A stretch of 64,000 bases of DNA, from contig NZ_JBHSCH010000006.1 of the NCBI RefSeq assembly GCF_042651065.1, forward strand, positions 76,348 through 140,347. Direction: 5' to 3'. Shown here in pieces: positions 17,675 to 25,555 of this stretch. The notes below the pieces were generated by a model. It did not search any database, had not been told where the DNA came from, and saw nothing but the letters and a program-made list of their open reading frames with translations. Source of the stretch: Pseudoroseomonas aestuarii. Its GTDB lineage: Bacteria; Pseudomonadota; Alphaproteobacteria; Acetobacterales; Acetobacteraceae. The stretch's first letter is position 1; each line of letters opens with the position of its first letter. The position numbers and the translations under genes were made by a program.

Positions 17675-18924
17675 GCGCGCATCCGCTCCAGCACCGTTCC
17701 GAACATGTCCACCGGCCCCAGCTTGCCGGATTTGAGGCAGAGCGCCAGCGGCTCCGGCGCCTCCGCCGCGCACAGCCCGATGCCCGGCGAGACATAGGGC
17801 GCGACCGTAAGCCGGGCGATGCCCAGCGCGCGGATCACCGCGCCCGAGGTCTCGCCGCCCGCCACCAGGAGGCGCCGGGCGCCCGCCGCGACCAGCGCCA
17901 GCGCCAGCCCGCCCAGCAGCAGCACCGCCGCCAGCGCCGCGCCCTCGCGCCCGAGGCGCGCCTGGGCGGCGGCGACCGCCTCCGGATCGCCCGCGGTGGT
18001 GATGCACACCGGCCCCCGCTCCAGGCGCGGCAGGGCCCAGCCGGCCGCCTTGCGCAGCGCCGCCGCCGGCGTCTCCAGCCGGGCCAGGTCGATCCGCAAC
18101 ACCGGGTGATGCCCGGCGAAATGCGCTACCTGCTCCCGCGTCCGGTCCGAGCAGCTGCCGGCCAGCACCACGCCATGCCCGCCGGCCCGCGCGGGCGGCA
18201 GGGCGGCCGCGGGCGCGAGCAGCCCCTTCTCCCGCCAGATCGGCGGGTAATGCGCGGCGAGGTTGGAGCCGCCGGTCGCCAGCGGCCAGTCCCAGCTCGC
18301 CCGCGCCAGGGTGGCGAGGTCCTCCTCCGTCGCGGCATCGGCGATGGCGTAGGAGAGGCCGGCCTCCCGCAGCACCGCCGCATGCCGCGCCACCGCCGCC
18401 TCCCCTTGCGCGACCACCGGCAGCGGCAGCAGGCCGACCCGCCGCGCCGTCTGCGCCGCCAGCACCTTCACCAGATCCGGCTCGGTCATCGGCGTCAGCG
18501 GGTCGAAGCGCTTGGGCGAGTTGGAGACGAGCTGGGCGCCCACGAAGAGATGGCCCATGAACACCCGCCGCTCCGCCTCCGGGAAGCTGGGCGCGAACAG
18601 GGTGAAGGGCGCGCCCGTCCGCTCCATCAGCAGGTCCGCGCAGGGGCCGATATTGCCCTGGGGCGTGGAATCGAAGGTGGCGCAGTATTTGAAGAACAGC
18701 ATCCGCGCCCCGGCGCCCAGCAGCGCATCGGCCGCGCGCGCGAAGCCATCGCGTGCCTCCGCCACCGGCGCGACGCGGGAGGGCAGCGCCACCACCACCG
18801 CATCCTGGCCGGAGGGGATCGGCGCGTCGTCCAGCACCAGCGCCACGCGCATCCCGCCCGCTGCCAGCATGCCGGCCAGCTCCACCGCGCCCGTCAGGTC
18901 ATCCGCGATCCCGCCCAGCAGCAT
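17671..18924 (-). CDS. Four-carbon acid sugar kinase family protein, OtnK-like
   Basis: 417 residues. The N-terminal domain starts LLGGIADDLTGAVELAGMLA with the DDLTG motif typical of DUF1537/OtnK kinases, followed by FFKYCATFDSTPQGNIGP. The C-terminal nucleotide-binding domain contains VAGGETSGAVIRALGI and a final PGIGLCAAE. Family members phosphorylate 3-oxo-tetronates or other C4 acids. It lies three bases after a peptide-type binding protein and overlaps the OtnC-like gene. The usual partners OtnI and LtnD are not adjacent. Confidence 0.87.
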   Translation of the reverse strand: MLLGGIADDLTGAVELAGMLAAGGMRVALVLDDAPIPSGQDAVVVALPSRVAPVAEARDGFARAADALLGAGARMLFFKYCATFDSTPQGNIGPCADLLMERTGAPFTLFAPSFPEAERRVFMGHLFVGAQLVSNSPKRFDPLTPMTEPDLVKVLAAQTARRVGLLPLPVVAQGEAAVARHAAVLREAGLSYAIADAATEEDLATLARASWDWPLATGGSNLAAHYPPIWREKGLLAPAAALPPARAGGHGVVLAGSCSDRTREQVAHFAGHHPVLRIDLARLETPAAALRKAAGWALPRLERGPVCITTAGDPEAVAAAQARLGREGAALAAVLLLGGLALALVAAGARRLLVAGGETSGAVIRALGIARLTVAPYVSPGIGLCAAEAPEPLALCLKSGKLGPVDMFGTVLERMRA

Positions 18925-18927
18925 GCG

Positions 18928-20496
18928 TCAGACCTCGACCTGCCAGAAAAGCGGGAAGCTGGACTGGATCATGTTCCGCAGCCGCGCCCGGTAGCCGGCG
19001 GGGCGCGAGAACTGGCCCCACATCACGCTCGGCACCAGTTCGTAGGCGGCGATCTGGATGCGCTCGGCCACCACCCGGCGCGCCGCGAGATCCGGCGCGC
19101 GGGCATAGTCCCGCAGCAGGCCGGTGATGCGCGCATCGCAGCTGCGGCCGGGATAGTCGGCGCAGTTGTTGGCGACATAGAAGTGGTTCAGCGGCGAGAC
19201 CATGTCCACGCCGTTGGCGTAGACAGGGAACAGGCTCCAGCCATCGGGCTTGGCGCGGCGTGCCAGCACCGTGCCCCAGTCCATCACCTGCTCGTCCACG
19301 GTGAAGCCGGCCTTCTTCATGTTCTCGGCCAGCACATGCCCGGCGGTCTGCGAGATGGAGCCGGAGACCTCCAGCATCACCACCGGCTCGCCCTTGTAGC
19401 CGGTGCGGGCCAGCGCCTGCTTCGCGGCCTCCGGGTCGAAGCGCGCCACATCGCTGCCGGCGGCGGTCTCCAGCGGCGCGTCGCACATCCAGAAGGAGCG
19501 GCAGTTCTCCACCCGGAACCGCGGCGGGATGCCGATGGCGTCCAGCACCTGCTTCTGGTCCACCAGCTTCCACATCACCTGGCGCACCGCGGGGTCGGCG
19601 AAGGGGCCGCTGGCGTGGTTGAGGCGGAAATTGCCCTGGAACATGTCGATGCCCTTCAGCTCCATCAGCCGCAGATCCCGGTTGCGGCCGAGGACGCCGA
19701 GGAAGTCGAAGGGAAGGTACTGCATGTAGTCGATCTCGCCGGCGATCAGCGCATTCACGCCGGTGGTGTCGTCCGGCATGGTCTTGAGCACCAGCTCGTC
19801 GAGCTTCACCACCTTGCCGCCCGCCAGGAAATCGGCCGGCTCGTCGCGCGGCACGTAGCGCGCGTTGCGCCGCAGCACCATGCGGTCGCCGGTGCGCCAC
19901 TGCTCGCGCACGAAGCTGAAGGGGCCGGAGCCGGTGATCTCGGTGATGCGCGCGTCGCCCTCGGGCAGGATGCGCGCGGGCATGATGAAGGGCACCGGCG
20001 CGTTGGGCTTGCCCAACACCTCCAGCATCAGCGGGAACGGCTCCTTCAGCGCGATGGAGAAGCGGCGCGCATCCTCCGCCCGCATCTCCCGCATCGCCGC
20101 CAGCAGCATGCGGCCGAGGCTGTCGCGCACCGTCCAGCGGCGCAGCGAGGCGACGCAATCGGCGGCCGTGACCGGCGCACCGTCATGGAAGGCGAGCCCG
20201 TCCCGCAGGGTGAAGCGCCATTCCAGCCCATCGGCCGAGACCTCGTGCCCTTCCGCCATCTGCGGCCGGATCGTCCCCTTGGAATCCTGCGCGAACAGCG
20301 TGTCGAACACGTGGTAGCCGAAGCTGCGGGTAATGGCGGCGGTGGTCGCGTGCGGGTCCAGCACCACCACCTCGGATTCCAGCATCACGGTGATGGCGCC
20401 GGCCGCCCGCGCCGGGCGTGGCGTGCCGAGGACCGCCGGCACGGCAAGGGCTCCGGCCGCGAGCAGGGCACGGCGGGAAATGTTCGGATCGACCAT
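18928..20496 (-). CDS. ABC transporter family 5 solute-binding protein (peptide type)
   Basis: 522 residues. The signal MVDPNISRRALLAAGALAVPA...ARA has a twin-arginine-like motif. Mature landmarks are VVVLDPHATTAAITRSFGYHVFDTLFA, FTLRDGLAFHDGAPVTAADCV and GSGPFSF. It resembles the SBP at 641-2224 in domain plan. It heads the kinase/aldolase operon, which is unusual because OtnK/OtnC operons normally carry a TRAP or sugar transporter. ATG 20496 follows AGGAGG. Copy 3 of the palindromic operator lies 90 bases upstream. Confidence 0.87.
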   Translation of the reverse strand: MVDPNISRRALLAAGALAVPAVLGTPRPARAAGAITVMLESEVVVLDPHATTAAITRSFGYHVFDTLFAQDSKGTIRPQMAEGHEVSADGLEWRFTLRDGLAFHDGAPVTAADCVASLRRWTVRDSLGRMLLAAMREMRAEDARRFSIALKEPFPLMLEVLGKPNAPVPFIMPARILPEGDARITEITGSGPFSFVREQWRTGDRMVLRRNARYVPRDEPADFLAGGKVVKLDELVLKTMPDDTTGVNALIAGEIDYMQYLPFDFLGVLGRNRDLRLMELKGIDMFQGNFRLNHASGPFADPAVRQVMWKLVDQKQVLDAIGIPPRFRVENCRSFWMCDAPLETAAGSDVARFDPEAAKQALARTGYKGEPVVMLEVSGSISQTAGHVLAENMKKAGFTVDEQVMDWGTVLARRAKPDGWSLFPVYANGVDMVSPLNHFYVANNCADYPGRSCDARITGLLRDYARAPDLAARRVVAERIQIAAYELVPSVMWGQFSRPAGYRARLRNMIQSSFPLFWQVEV

Positions 20497-20584
20497 GGGC
20501 GCCTCCTGTCTGCCGGAGCGGCTTGTCGGCTGTTCTGGCCCGCTCGCGGAACATCCTAGGCCATCGGTCTTCCCGTGCAAGATA

Positions 20585-20594
20585 TGATATATCG
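20585..20594. promoter_or_regulatory. Putative GntR/FCD operator, copy 3
   Basis: TGATATATCG with palindrome GATATATC at 20586-20593, in the promoter region of the binding-protein/kinase/aldolase operon. The preceding bases AGATATGATATATCG mirror those of copy 2. Confidence 0.6.
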
Positions 20595-20611
20595 GGATGC
20601 GGCCATCAGGC

Positions 20612-20652
20612 CCGGGTGCCTGTTCAGGCATCCCGGCGGCCGTGCCGCCGGG
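20612..20652 (-). terminator. Two overlapping, mutually exclusive hairpins
   Basis: Hairpin one pairs CCGGGTGCCTG (612-622) with CAGGCATCCCGG (625-636), one base bulged. Hairpin two pairs CCCGGCGGC (632-640) with GCCGCCGGG (644-652). They share 632-636, so only one can form. They lie 59 bases beyond the end of the branched-chain-type binding protein and probably end its transcript; there is no T-tract. Confidence 0.45.
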
Positions 20653-20710
20653 CCTGTCGGGGATCTTCCGCCCCGCGCCGGACCCGGCGCCAGGGCACCC
20701 GCGATGTCCT

Positions 20711-21952
20711 TCAGCTGCGGACGAGCGGGCAGTTGCCCTCGCCCATCGGGCGGAAGGCTTCCGCCGCCGGCACAGTGCCGACGAGCTTGTAGTAATCCCA
20801 CGGCCCCCGGCTCTCCTCCGGGCGCTTCACCTCGAACAGATGCGCCGGATGGATCTTGCGCCCATCGGCGCGCAGCGTCCCGGGGCCGAAGCAATCGTCA
20901 TCGGTGGGCATGGCCTTCATCCGCTCCACCACAGCCCGGCCGGAGGCGCGCGCCGCGTCGGGGCCCATATCGGCCACGGCCTTCAGGTAGTGCAGCACGG
21001 CGGAATAGGTGCCGGCATGCTCCTGGTTGGGCCAGTTGGTGGGCGTCTTGTCGCGCACGCGGCCGAGGAAGGCGCGGGTGCGGTCGTTCAGGTCCCAGTA
21101 GAAGGTCTCGTTCAGCAGCAGGCCCTGCGCGGCGGGCAGGCCCATGGCGTGGATGTCGCAAATGAAGGCGATCAGGGCGAGCATCTTCTGCCGCCGCGTC
21201 AGGCCGAATTCCTGCGCCTGCTTCATGCAGTTCACCGTGTCCGCGCCGGCCGTGGCCATGGCGACCACCTTGGCGCGCGAGCTCTGCGCCTGCACCAGGA
21301 AGGAGGAGAAGTCGGCGGTGCCGGGGAAGGGAAAGCGCACGCCGCCCAGCACCTTGCCGCCGGCGCCCTGCACCGCCGCCGTGGTGTCGCGCTCGAGCTG
21401 GTGGCCGAAGCTGTAGTCGGCGGTCAGGAAGAAGAAGCTGTCGTTGCCCGCCCGGACCGAGGCCTTGCCCACCACGTTGGCGCACATCCAGGTGTCGTAG
21501 GTCCAGTGCACCAGGTTGCTGGTGCAGCGCTCGCCCGTCAGCACGGCGCTGGCCGGGCCGGAGGCCAGCACCACCTTGTCCTTCTCCTGCGCCAGGTTGG
21601 CCACGGCGAGGGCGACCGCGCTGTTGTTCACCTCCGTGATCGCATCCACCCCGTCCTGGTCGAACCAGCGGCGCGCGATGCCAAGGCCCACATCGGCCTT
21701 GTTCTGGTGGTCGGCCTGCAGGATCTCCACCTTGATGCCACGCGTATCCAGGCCGAGATCCGCCACCGCCTGCCGCGCGCAGACCACCGAGGTGGGGCCG
21801 GAGGTATCCCGGTAGGGGCCGGAGAAATCGGCCAGCACGCCGATACGCAGCGTCGGCGCGGCGCCCTGGGCGCGGGGCCGCGCCGGCAGGGCGGAAAGCG
21901 CAGGCAGGGTGGCGCTGGCGGCCATCAGGCCGCGGCGGGTGAACATCCTCAT
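20711..21952 (-). CDS. Branched-chain amino acid type ABC solute-binding protein (LivJ family)
   Basis: 413 residues. The signal peptide MRMFTRRGLMAASATLPALSA carries an RR motif and ends near residue 30. The type I binding fold is clear: LRIGVLADFSGPYRDTSGP at the start of lobe one, DAITEVNNSAVALAVANLA, and lobe two around FLTADYSFGHQLERD. It would bind a branched or aromatic compound in the periplasm. No LivHMGF genes are adjacent, so it is an orphan. ATG 21952 is chosen because GGAGG lies five bases upstream. Confidence 0.88.
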   Translation of the reverse strand: MRMFTRRGLMAASATLPALSALPARPRAQGAAPTLRIGVLADFSGPYRDTSGPTSVVCARQAVADLGLDTRGIKVEILQADHQNKADVGLGIARRWFDQDGVDAITEVNNSAVALAVANLAQEKDKVVLASGPASAVLTGERCTSNLVHWTYDTWMCANVVGKASVRAGNDSFFFLTADYSFGHQLERDTTAAVQGAGGKVLGGVRFPFPGTADFSSFLVQAQSSRAKVVAMATAGADTVNCMKQAQEFGLTRRQKMLALIAFICDIHAMGLPAAQGLLLNETFYWDLNDRTRAFLGRVRDKTPTNWPNQEHAGTYSAVLHYLKAVADMGPDAARASGRAVVERMKAMPTDDDCFGPGTLRADGRKIHPAHLFEVKRPEESRGPWDYYKLVGTVPAAEAFRPMGEGNCPLVRS

Positions 21953-22144
21953 CCGATCCTCCATGCCGCCCGTCATGGCGCGGGCGCTTGCGCCGCATGA
22001 TGCGGATAGCGGGCGGCCCGGCGCAAGCCTGCCGGCGCCCCTCGCGCGGCGCGGCCTTTGCAGCGCGGCCGGCTCTGGCTACTGCTGCGGGGCGGCGCCC
22101 CCCATTCCGGGCGAGAAGCGCCACAAGGGGTTGGGTCTATCGCC

Positions 22145-23047
22145 GTGTCCGCATTCCTGCGCCTGGGCCTGATGCCCACGGGCGCCGCCGGCGGCATCGC
22201 CATGATGCTGCTGGGCGTGCTGCTCTTCGCCGTCAACGACACGCTGGGCAAATGGCTGGTGGGGGCCTACACGGTCGGCCAGCTGCTGCTGGTGCGCAGC
22301 ATCGCCGGGCTCTGCGTCATGGCGCCCTTCATTTACCGCACCGGTCCGCACGCCTTCCTGCGGCCGCCGCGGCCCGGGCTGCAGCTGCTCCGCGTGCTGT
22401 TCTCGACGCTGGAGACCTCGCTGTTCTTCTGGGCCCTCGTCGCGCTGCCGCTCGCGGAGGTCATGACCTACTACATGGCCGGCCCGATCTACGTGACCGC
22501 CCTCTCCCCCTTCCTGCTGGGCGAGCGGGTGGGCTGGCGCCGGTGGACGGCCGTGACGGTGGGCTTCGGCGGCGTGGTGCTGGCGCTGCATCCCTCGCCG
22601 GACTCGCTCTCCCTCGGCGCGGCCTGCGCCCTGGCGGGCAGCTTCAGCTATGCCTGCTTCCTGGTCGCCACCCGCAAGCTGGCCGGCACGCGCGGCACGG
22701 TGCTGATGACGGCGCAGCTGTTGGCCGCCCTGCTCTTCGGCGCCGTGCTGGTGCTGGCACAGGGCTGGACGCCGCCCGGCGCCATCGACCTGGTGCTGAT
22801 GCTGTTCCTCGGCATCGGCTCGCTCGCCGGCAATCTCTGCGTGAACCAGGCGTTGCGGATGGCGCCGGCCTCAGTGGTGGTGCCCTACCAGTACACGCTG
22901 ATCCTGTGGGGCATGCTGTTCGGCTACCTCTTCTTCGGCGAGGTGATCGGGCCGCTAACCCTGGCCGGGGCCGCCATCATCATCGGCGCTGGCCTCTTCA
23001 TCTTCCTGCGGGAGCAGCAGTTGCGCCACGAGGCGGGCCCGGGCTGA
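22145..23047 (+). CDS. EamA/DMT family transporter
   Basis: About 300 residues with roughly ten membrane segments in two repeated EamA halves. The first starts MMLLGVLLFAVNDTLGKWLVG and the second LGAACALAGSFSYACFLVATRK. Such drug/metabolite transporters export amino acids or other metabolites; the substrate cannot be read. The start is uncertain: GTG 22145 is taken, with ATG 22172 as an alternative, and neither has a strong ribosome-binding site. It converges on the MFS gene with a 17-base gap. Confidence 0.8.
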   Translation: MSAFLRLGLMPTGAAGGIAMMLLGVLLFAVNDTLGKWLVGAYTVGQLLLVRSIAGLCVMAPFIYRTGPHAFLRPPRPGLQLLRVLFSTLETSLFFWALVALPLAEVMTYYMAGPIYVTALSPFLLGERVGWRRWTAVTVGFGGVVLALHPSPDSLSLGAACALAGSFSYACFLVATRKLAGTRGTVLMTAQLLAALLFGAVLVLAQGWTPPGAIDLVLMLFLGIGSLAGNLCVNQALRMAPASVVVPYQYTLILWGMLFGYLFFGEVIGPLTLAGAAIIIGAGLFIFLREQQLRHEAGPG

Positions 23048-23064
23048 GGGAAACGCGCGGGCCC

Positions 23065-24324
23065 TCAGCGGGCCTCGTCGTCCGCCCGCCCGCCTGCGCC
23101 ATGCCCGCCCGCACCCCGCCAGAGGAAGGCGGCGCCAGCGAGCCCGAAGCCCGCGAGCTGGACCGCCATGAAGAGGAACGCCAGGCCATAGCTGCCGCTC
23201 CAGCTGACCAGCAGGGTGAAGAGCAGCGGCCCGAAGATCGACCCGATGAAGCCGAAGAGGCTGGCGGCGGAGGTCACGTCGCTCACCTGGTGCAGGGGCG
23301 CGACGCGGGCCAGCTCCGCGATGTGCACGCCGTTCCAGCCGATGGCGGTCAGCCCCGCCAGTGCCGCGCAGCCATACAGCGCCCAGGCGCCCTGGCCGCC
23401 GGCCACGACCAGCAGCCCCACCGCCAGGGCGGAGGCCCCGGCCTGCAGGACCAGCAGCCGCATCGCCTGCCCCATGCGGTCCGCCACCCAGCCCATGACG
23501 ATCCGCCCCACCATGCTGGCCCCCTGCATCAGGGCGACGATCAGCCCGGCCTCGGCCAGGGAGGCGCCGTGGCGGGTCACCGCGTAGGTCGCGGTGAAGG
23601 CCGTCAGGCAGGACTGCGTCATCGAGAAGGAGGCGCCCAGGGCCGTCAGCATCGGCAGGGAGGAATGCGCGCGCAGCACGCCGATGGAGCCGAGCATCCC
23701 CGCCGGGGAGACCAGCGCGCGCGCCCAGCCCGGATGCCCCGCGCCACGCGGCTCGTCCAGCCGGCGGCGGAAGGGCTGCACCACCAGGAGAGTGAGCAGG
23801 ATCACGCCGATGACGACGCCCAGGGTGGCGGGCAGCCCGTACCGCAGCACCAGGGGCGCCACCACCAGCCCGGCCAGCGCGCCGCCCAACGGAACGCCCG
23901 CCTGCTTGATCGAGAAGATCAGCGTGCGGTGCCGGGGCGGAGCCGTGCGCATCAGGATCTGGCTGCCCGCCGGCGTGTTCGGCCCCAGGCCGAACCCGAT
24001 CGCCAGGGCACCCAGCAGCCCCAGCAGGCCGAGCGGCTGCGACAGCACGAACAGCCCGGCCACCATGCAGGCGAGGCCGATCTGCAACGTCCGGACCGGC
24101 CCGTGATGGCCGAGCATCGGCCCGCCACAGGCCAGGCTCCAGCAGATGCCGACCGAGGTCATGGCGGAGACGAGGCCGATGCTCTCCGGCGGCAGGCCGG
24201 CGCGGGCCATGAGGGGCGGGCCGAGCAGCGGAACGACAAGGCTGGCGAAGGAGCTCACGGTCTGGACAATCAGCGTCGCGGCAAGGGCGCTGGCCCATAG
24301 CGGCATTCTCAAGATCGTTTTCAC
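23065..24324 (-). CDS. Major facilitator superfamily transporter
   Basis: About 419 residues with twelve predicted hydrophobic segments and MFS-type loop sequences (GRIVMGWVADRMGQAMR between helices, and GFGLGPNTPAGSQ). It resembles CynX/NimT-like or unassigned MFS permeases. The GTG at 24324 gives a short basic N-terminus; ATG 24306 is an alternative that would still keep all helices. Substrate unknown. Confidence 0.8.
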   Translation of the reverse strand: MKTILRMPLWASALAATLIVQTVSSFASLVVPLLGPPLMARAGLPPESIGLVSAMTSVGICWSLACGGPMLGHHGPVRTLQIGLACMVAGLFVLSQPLGLLGLLGALAIGFGLGPNTPAGSQILMRTAPPRHRTLIFSIKQAGVPLGGALAGLVVAPLVLRYGLPATLGVVIGVILLTLLVVQPFRRRLDEPRGAGHPGWARALVSPAGMLGSIGVLRAHSSLPMLTALGASFSMTQSCLTAFTATYAVTRHGASLAEAGLIVALMQGASMVGRIVMGWVADRMGQAMRLLVLQAGASALAVGLLVVAGGQGAWALYGCAALAGLTAIGWNGVHIAELARVAPLHQVSDVTSAASLFGFIGSIFGPLLFTLLVSWSGSYGLAFLFMAVQLAGFGLAGAAFLWRGAGGHGAGGRADDEAR

Positions 24325-24502
24325 TCCCTGTCGGCCCGCCGCAGGGCGGCTGTTCCGCCGGCGGCCCTCGCCCATGGCCGTCTGACGAGATACCGCGCGC
24401 AGCCGGAGCGGCCTAGGCCTCCCCCGCCCGGCGCAGAAGGGGTGCGCCGGGCCGCCGGATTTGCGACGCTGTGCCCGCCATCCCGGCAAGACGGAGGACA
24501 CC

Positions 24503-25507
24503 ATGCAGGTCGCGGTCTTCAGCACCAAATCCTATGACCGCCGGTTCCTCGACGCCGCCAATGCGGCGGCAGGCCAGCCCCACGCGCTGCGCTACCTGGA
24601 GGCGCGGCTGACGCGCGACAGCGCCACCCTCGCGGCCGGCGCCGAGGCCGTGTGCGCCTTCGTCAATGACGAGCTGGACCGCCCGGCGCTGGAAGCCCTG
24701 GCCTCCGGCGGCACAAGGCTGGTCGCGCTGCGCAGCGCCGGGTTCAACCATGTCGACCTCGCCGCGGCCGCTTCGCTCGGCCTCGCCGTGGCGCGCGTGC
24801 CGGCCTATTCGCCGCATGCCGTGGCCGAGCACACCGTGGCGCTGATCCTATCGCTCAACCGCAAGATCCACCGCGCCTATGCGCGGGTGCGGGAGGGGAA
24901 CTTCGCGCTGGAGGGGCTGCTGGGCTTCGACCTTCGCGGCCGCACGGCCGGCATCGTCGGGGCCGGCAAGATCGGCCTCGCCGTCGCGCGGATCATGGCC
25001 GGATTCGGCTGCCGCGTGCTGGTGCACGACCCCTACCCCTCCCCCGAGCTGGCGGCGATCGGCGCGACGGTGGCGCCGCTCGAGACGCTGCTGGCGGAGT
25101 CCGACATCGTGTCGCTGCACTGCCCGCTGACGCCGGACACCCGCCACCTGATCGACCATGCGGCCATCGCCCGCATGAAGCATGGCGTCATGCTCATCAA
25201 CACGGGGCGCGGCGCGCTGGTCGATGCGCGGGCGCTGATCGAGGGGCTGAAGAACGGGGCGATCGGCCATCTGGGCCTCGACGTGTACGAGGAGGAGAGC
25301 GACCTGTTCTTCGAGGATCTGTCGGACCAGATCCTGCAGGACGATGTCTTCGCCCGGCTGCTCACCTTCCCGAACGTGCTGATCACCGGCCACCAGGCCT
25401 TCTTCACCGCCGAGGCGATGCAGGCCATCGCCCACACCACGCTGGAGAACCTGTCCAGCTTCGCGGCGACCGGCAGGCCCGTCCACGCGGTCGCGCCGCC
25501 GGCCTGA
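24503..25507 (+). CDS. ldhA: D-2-hydroxyacid dehydrogenase, fermentative D-lactate dehydrogenase-like
   Basis: 334 residues, the length of LdhA. The NAD-binding Rossmann motif GIVGAGKIGLAVARI is near residue 150. The active-site arginine is in LINTGRGALVDARAL near 235, the glutamate in DVYEEE near 264, and the histidine in ITGHQAFFTAEA near 296. These support NADH-linked reduction of pyruvate or a related 2-oxo acid to the D-hydroxy acid. ATG 24503 has GGAGG 7 bases upstream. It stands alone, with unlinked neighbours. Other D-hydroxyacid substrates remain possible. Confidence 0.85.
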   Translation: MQVAVFSTKSYDRRFLDAANAAAGQPHALRYLEARLTRDSATLAAGAEAVCAFVNDELDRPALEALASGGTRLVALRSAGFNHVDLAAAASLGLAVARVPAYSPHAVAEHTVALILSLNRKIHRAYARVREGNFALEGLLGFDLRGRTAGIVGAGKIGLAVARIMAGFGCRVLVHDPYPSPELAAIGATVAPLETLLAESDIVSLHCPLTPDTRHLIDHAAIARMKHGVMLINTGRGALVDARALIEGLKNGAIGHLGLDVYEEESDLFFEDLSDQILQDDVFARLLTFPNVLITGHQAFFTAEAMQAIAHTTLENLSSFAATGRPVHAVAPPA

Positions 25508-25555
25508 TCCGCGGGCGGCGGCCCGGCCTCGCATGCCCGGCCTCGCATGCCCGGC

